A stretch of DNA of 64,000 bases from Fodinibacter sp963747405. Lineage in GTDB: Bacteria > Actinomycetota > Actinomycetes > Actinomycetales > Dermatophilaceae. Each line of letters opens with the position of its first letter. Position 1 is the stretch's first letter. A program made the position numbers and the translations under genes. Positions 60,290 to 64,000 of the stretch are shown here, in pieces. The DNA lies in assembly GCA_963747405.1 (NCBI GenBank), contig CAVVFG010000006.1:161328-225327 (forward strand), given 5' to 3'. The notes under the pieces were generated by a model. That model was not told the origin of the DNA, did not search any database, and saw only the letters and a program-made list of their open reading frames with translations.

Positions 60290-61161
60290 CGACTGGGATC
60301 CTGGACCAGCTACGAGACGGCGTCGACTTCATCGAGTCGCACCTGCACGAACCGCTCGACCTCCGGTCCGTCTCCCGGGCGGCGACGATGAGCCCGAGAT
60401 CCTTTCAGCGCACCTTCAAGGCCGTGACGGGTGACACAGTGAAGGCGTACATCCGAGCCCGACGTCTCAGCCACGCCCTGGACCTGCTGGAGTCGACCGG
60501 CCCCTCGATCCTCGACGTCGCCGTCGCCGCGGGCTACGAGACCCAGGAGAGCTTCGCGAAGGTCTTCAGGGCCAGCATGGGCATGACCCCCTCGCAGTAC
60601 CGGAAGGGCCAGAGGGCACGGCAGCGGCTGCGGAAGGTCCGCATCGACGAGGCCTACCTCAACCACCTCGGCCACGGGATGCTCTCGCCGGAGCCCGTTA
60701 TCCAGGAGCAGGACGCCCTGACCCTGCTGGGCGTACGCACCCGGTACGACGGCGAGGAACGGCAGCTGAACACGCTCGGGCAGAGCCTCGACGAGCTGTG
60801 GTCGCACCTGCTGTCGGTCGTGGACTCGATCCCCGACCGCGTCGAGGCGCCCTTCTACGGTGTCGTCCAGGACGGCGTCGAGGACGACACCGGGCTGGAC
60901 TACCTCGCCGCCGTCGTCAGCACCGCCACCGACACACCGCCGGGCCTGGTCTCGGCCACGGTCCCCGCCGGACGGTGGGCCGTGTTCGCCCACCACGGCA
61001 ACCCCGCCGAGATCGACCACACCGTCAACTACGTCTACGGGTCCTGGCTCGTGCGCTCGGACAAGCAGCACAGCGGCGGCCCGGACATCGAGATCTACGG
61101 TGACCGCTGGGTGTACGGGTCACCGGAGTCCGTCATGCACTACGCAATACCGCTCGCCTGA
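60286..61161 (+). CDS. AraC family regulator with GyrI-like effector-binding domain
   Basis: 291 residues. The AraC HTH is N-terminal (residues 1-110): FIESHLHEPLDLRSVSRAAT, SPRSFQRTFKAVTGDTVKAY, LDVAVAAGYETQESFAKVFR and MTPSQYRKG. The GyrI-like effector domain (about 125-290) has ALTLLGVRTRYDGEERQLNT and VPAGRWAVFAHHGNPAEIDH. This order is that of Rob/SoxS-type multidrug regulators. It is coupled to the SnoaL gene; the alpha/beta hydrolase downstream may be its target. Confidence 0.85.
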   Translation: MTTGILDQLRDGVDFIESHLHEPLDLRSVSRAATMSPRSFQRTFKAVTGDTVKAYIRARRLSHALDLLESTGPSILDVAVAAGYETQESFAKVFRASMGMTPSQYRKGQRARQRLRKVRIDEAYLNHLGHGMLSPEPVIQEQDALTLLGVRTRYDGEERQLNTLGQSLDELWSHLLSVVDSIPDRVEAPFYGVVQDGVEDDTGLDYLAAVVSTATDTPPGLVSATVPAGRWAVFAHHGNPAEIDHTVNYVYGSWLVRSDKQHSGGPDIEIYGDRWVYGSPESVMHYAIPLA

Positions 61162-61311
61162 CGCGGCGGCGCGTGCGTGCTGACGCAGACCTCCGGGACC
61201 ACGCCCGCCGTTCCACTCGGCCCCTCGGACGACCTGCTACGCCCGGACAAGTCTTGGCCCGACTCAACGCCCGCCGGGACCCCGCGTCCCCCCACCAGCC
61301 AGGAGCGATCG

Positions 61312-62322
61312 ATGACCCTGCCACCCGTCCTGCCCGCGCATCCGCTCAAGTCGATCGGTCTCCTGGCCGAGCTGAACGTCGCCCTGCCTCTGCTGCTCAC
61401 CCCGGAGAACGGTCGGATCCGCGCCGCGCAGGCGGCGGCCACGCCGTTCGCGGGACCCGAACGGCCGACCGTCGTGGCGCCGGTGTATCGGGAGGTCGCC
61501 GGCCGCACGGTGCGGATGGCCGAGGCCGGACACTCCGACAAGCCAACAGTGCTGTTCCTGAGTCCGCTGCCCTTCACCATCCTTACGTTCGAGCTCGTCT
61601 GGCGTCTGCTCGTGGACGAGGTTCACCTGGTGGCCATCGACGTCCCGGGGCTTGGCAAGAGCCCTGGTGGGCCGGAGGTCATGCACTTCGACATGGCCGC
61701 CCGGTACCTCCTGGACCTGATGGCCGAGCTGGACCTGCGCGACGTGCACCTGGTGGGTCACGACCTCCCGTCCGCGATCGTGCTGGCCGCCGCAGCCACC
61801 GACACCTCCCGGATCGCGAGCCTGACCGTCGGGGACGGGCCCGGCGTCGACGTCGACGTCGTCACCACGACGCTCAACGGGACCGCGGTGAGCCGACTGT
61901 TCGACTGGGGTGCGCCGTACCGGGCCATCACCGGCCGACTGGGGGCACCGACGTTCCTGCGGCTGCTGCAGCGGCTGGCACATGTCCGGTACCAGACCAG
62001 CGACTACGAGGTCGCCGACCAGCTGGAGGCCTACGGCGCAGGGCGGCTCGTGACCACGATGACGTGGTTCGCCGACTACAAGCGCGGCATCCGCAGCCAC
62101 GTCGACCCCTTCCTTGACGACCTCGACGTGCCCGTGCTCGTGCTGTGGGGCGCGGAGGACGTCGTGGTACTTGAAGCGATGGGCCGGGAGCTGGCCCGAC
62201 GGCTACCGCGGTCAGCGTTCACCAGCATCCCCGGCGCGGGGCACGCCCCCTGGGCCGACCAGCCCGAGGCCTACGCCGAGGCGGTCCGGGCCTGGGTCCT
62301 GGGCGGGCACTCTCGGCAGTAG
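61312..62322 (+). CDS. Alpha/beta hydrolase, epoxide hydrolase/dehalogenase-like
   Basis: 336 residues. ATG 61312 follows AGGAG. The nucleophile elbow reads LVGHDLPSAIVL, with Asp where Ser stands in esterases, as in epoxide hydrolases and haloalkane dehalogenases. VLVLWGAEDVVV holds an acid and GAGHAPWADQPEAYAEAV the His. The conserved Gly after the nucleophile is changed (DLP), so activity is uncertain. An N-terminal extension of about 65 residues precedes the hydrolase domain. Part of the islet with the AraC gene. Confidence 0.8.
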   Translation: MTLPPVLPAHPLKSIGLLAELNVALPLLLTPENGRIRAAQAAATPFAGPERPTVVAPVYREVAGRTVRMAEAGHSDKPTVLFLSPLPFTILTFELVWRLLVDEVHLVAIDVPGLGKSPGGPEVMHFDMAARYLLDLMAELDLRDVHLVGHDLPSAIVLAAAATDTSRIASLTVGDGPGVDVDVVTTTLNGTAVSRLFDWGAPYRAITGRLGAPTFLRLLQRLAHVRYQTSDYEVADQLEAYGAGRLVTTMTWFADYKRGIRSHVDPFLDDLDVPVLVLWGAEDVVVLEAMGRELARRLPRSAFTSIPGAGHAPWADQPEAYAEAVRAWVLGGHSRQ

Positions 62323-62688
62323 CACCGTGACATCCGACGACACCTGCCAGGCCATGTACGTTGCGCCCAGGCTGTCCCGCCTGCTCCTGGCGACGGCGCT
62401 GCAGCCTCTCGTGCTGGTCCAGGCGCCGATGGTGCTGATCTCCGCTGATCTCCCACCTCGGCGTCATCAGCGTCCTGCTGCGTCGTGACGCATGAGCCGG
62501 CTCCACGCAGAGATCCCGCCACTGCGATGACAGGAACGGCCCATGAGCACGGATACCCCGAAGGCAGCACCGCGCTGCTGTTCGTCGACCCTTCGACCCG
62601 GCGGGTCACCACGGTCCAGGTCGGCCTGACCGGCTCCCACGGATCGTTGCCTCACCGGGGTGTCGGAGGGTCGTGGCACGGTCTTCGG
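62323..62688. other. 366-bp stretch with decayed coding fragments
   Basis: The stretch has two broken readings. One from GTG 62327 gives MYVAPRLSRLLLATALQPLV, and a second frame ends ISHLGVISVLLRRDA and a stop near 62493, as if one small protein were frameshifted. The other is the isochorismatase-like fragment at 62527-62595. No intact gene is supported. Confidence 0.45.
62527..62595 (+). pseudogene. N-terminal fragment of an isochorismatase-like cysteine hydrolase
   Basis: From ATG 62527 the reading HEHGYPEGSTALLFVDP matches the start of isochorismatase-family hydrolases (STALL.VDPYNDF). The match stops after VDP, and the frame then runs unrelated into the VOC gene. Only about 22 residues remain. 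Confidence 0.4.
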
Positions 62689-63327
62689 ATGGACACCGTG
62701 AACACCTCGAACGAGATCGACGCCTCGAACCGGCTCAGCGCCGACGCCATCCTCGACGCCCGGCTCGACGACTGGCGCAAGCTCTCGCAGCGCCTCCACG
62801 CGCGGTTCCGGACACCCGACGCCGCGGTCGGCGCCGCGTTCGTCGTGGATGCCGTCGCCGCGGCCGAGGCAGCCGGGCTCGGCGCGGGCGGTATCTGGGC
62901 CAGGGCCGACGACGTCACCCTCGCCCGGCTGCTCAGCTCGGTGGCCACCCGGCACGACGTCAAGCCGGCACCGGCCGAGGTGCTGCAGGTCGAGCTGGGC
63001 CTCGACACCGCCGACGACACCCGGGTCGGCCCGTTCTGGGCGGCCCTGCTCGTCGGTGACGCCGGGGCAGTGGTGCACGACACCGTCTTCGACCCCACCG
63101 GGCAGGGCCCGTCGATCTGGTTCCAGCCGACCGAGCCGCGCGACCTGCCCCGCCAGCGCTGGCACCTCGACGTCTGGGCGGCCCCGGAGGTCGCCGAGGC
63201 CCGCATCGCCGCTGCCGTCGCGGCGGGCGGCACGGTCCTCGACGACGCCGAGGCCCCCTCGTTCACCGTGCTCGCCGACCCCGACGGCAACAAGGTGTGC
63301 GTGTGCACCTTCCTCGACCGCGCTTGA
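62689..63327 (+). CDS. Pterin dehydratase-like/VOC two-domain protein
   Basis: 212 residues from ATG 62689. Residues about 15-100 (LDDWRKLSQRLHARFRTPDA, then FVVDAVAAAEAAG) resemble a pterin-4a-carbinolamine dehydratase domain without its HHPD catalytic motif. Residues about 105-212 (VGPFWAALLVGDAGAVVHDT, WHLDVWAAPEVAEARIAAAV, FTVLADPDGNKVCVCTF) form a VOC/glyoxalase-like domain. This pairing recurs in actinobacteria; the reaction is unknown. Confidence 0.75.
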   Translation: MDTVNTSNEIDASNRLSADAILDARLDDWRKLSQRLHARFRTPDAAVGAAFVVDAVAAAEAAGLGAGGIWARADDVTLARLLSSVATRHDVKPAPAEVLQVELGLDTADDTRVGPFWAALLVGDAGAVVHDTVFDPTGQGPSIWFQPTEPRDLPRQRWHLDVWAAPEVAEARIAAAVAAGGTVLDDAEAPSFTVLADPDGNKVCVCTFLDRA

Positions 63328-63451
63328 CCGGGCACGCCGGGCGGCGCGTTCCGCCCGGCGTGCTATCGACGCGCGCATGCAGTGCCCCCGGGCCGGCCCC
63401 GACGGGCCGGCCCCGACGGGCCCGCCCGAGGTCACCCCGACGTCGGGACCC

Positions 63452-64000
63452 TCACCGGGTCACGATGGTGGGCAGCGGCGCGAACCCGTTGAAGCCCACC
63501 GTCGAGTAGCAGCTCGAGTAGGCACCGGCCGCGTGGATGCGCAGCTCGTCCCCCTCGGCCAGCGCCAACGGTAGCCAGACCGGCGTGGTCTCGTAGAGCA
63601 CGTCGGCGCTGTCGCAGGTCGGCCCCGCCAGCACACACGGGCCCGTCGGTCCGGGCACCCCTGGTGTCTCCAGCCGGTAGCGGATCGCCTCGTCGAGGGT
63701 CTCGACCAGCCCCGTGAAGACGCCGGCGTCGACGAACACCCAGCGGGCACCACCCCGGTCGACCACGCCCACGACCCTGGTGACCACCGTGCCGGCATCC
63801 CCCACGATGCCGCGACCGGGCTCGACGAGGGTGCGCGGGCACTCCGCGCCGAAGGCCGCCGTGAGCTGCGCCTCGATGGCACGGCCGTAGTCGGCGACCG
63901 GCGGTGGCTCGGCGTCGAGCCGGGCGGGGAAGCCGCCACCCAGGTCGAGCAGCCACGGGTGGAACCCGGCGGCGCTCACCCCGGTGAACACCCGGGCGGC
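63452..64000 (-). CDS. Ornithine/lysine-type decarboxylase (type III PLP), partial
   Basis: The C-terminal 182 residues of a fold-type III PLP decarboxylase; the 5' part, with the PLP lysine, lies beyond the right edge. LLDLGGGFPARLD and EPGRGIVGDAG (phosphate-binding) are barrel motifs. VLAGPTCDSADVLYE carries the catalytic Cys-Asp pair of ornithine decarboxylases, and AGAYSSCYSTVGFNGF is the terminal signature. It should make putrescine or cadaverine from ornithine or lysine; diaminopimelate is less likely because of the CDS motif. Confidence 0.88.
   Translation of the reverse strand, partial: AARVFTGVSAAGFHPWLLDLGGGFPARLDAEPPPVADYGRAIEAQLTAAFGAECPRTLVEPGRGIVGDAGTVVTRVVGVVDRGGARWVFVDAGVFTGLVETLDEAIRYRLETPGVPGPTGPCVLAGPTCDSADVLYETTPVWLPLALAEGDELRIHAAGAYSSCYSTVGFNGFAPLPTIVTR

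Noticed and set aside
59491..61161. A single 556-codon open frame joining tnsA and the AraC gene
   Set aside because: The middle part reads as nonsense opposite the SnoaL frame; tnsA similarity stops near 59766, and the AraC gene has its own GTG at 60286 coupled to the SnoaL stop.

Overview
The window is a high-GC, gene-dense chromosomal segment of an actinobacterium. The gene set (HelD-family ATPase, DUF3151, HspR/HAIR heat-shock control, LprG-P55 pair, ECF42 sigma factor with YCII proteins, F420-type LLM oxidoreductase) and many apparent leaderless promoters of the TAGNNT-6/7 nt-start type point to Actinomycetota. My best guess is a Micrococcales family such as the Intrasporangiaceae; that placement is inference. 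No rRNA, tRNA or CRISPR array was seen.

Layout. 1-3436 is a sparse accessory-looking edge: a frameshifted aerolysin-like (ETX/MTX2) pseudogene, a small protein made of seven exact-length 17-residue repeats, a membrane protein, an AMIN-like secreted protein, and two long gaps. 3437-6378 holds an epimerase and a TetR/hemerythrin/SRPBCC operon. 6513-10068 is an ABC-exporter plus two-component operon, followed by a MarR-MFS operon with a perfect operator. 12168-15932 is soxR with a near-ideal SoxR box facing an MFS exporter, then an LLM oxidoreductase and a PEP mutase/isocitrate lyase-like enzyme. 15963-27954 is mostly core: purD, a HelD-family ATPase, two secreted peptidoglycan hydrolases (VanY-type and M23) sharing the same C-terminal repeat domain (the VanY gene has a c-di-AMP riboswitch-like leader), purA, a LuxR-HTH regulator, DUF3151, fba and a GNAT. 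28119-30941 is an ECF42 sigma gene with four tandem YCII paralogues and a candidate autoregulated promoter. 30945-39104 holds a TrmH methyltransferase, DedA, a second ABC/two-component operon laid out like the first, LemA, UspA and an alanine/glycine symporter. 39166-46271 holds pyrE, a frameshifted gene, an SDR, exonuclease III, hydrolases and the lprG-P55 pair. 46508-59282 is the stress block: clpB and dnaK-grpE-dnaJ-hspR, both with HAIR operators, around an LCP protein, a TspO-like protein and an orphan hybrid kinase. 59406-62690 looks like an acquired islet: a Tn7-like transposon end with a truncated tnsA, then a SnoaL/AraC pair, an alpha/beta hydrolase and gene fragments. The right edge has a VOC protein and a partial ornithine/lysine-type decarboxylase.

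The most unusual items are a dispersed palindromic repeat (core GACCTATTGGTCGAT, eight copies at three intergenic loci), the twin ABC/two-component operons whose inverted-repeat operators are both centred 54 bp upstream of the first gene, the 17-residue-repeat protein beside the decayed pore-former, and the two neighbouring wall hydrolases with a shared five-blade repeat domain.
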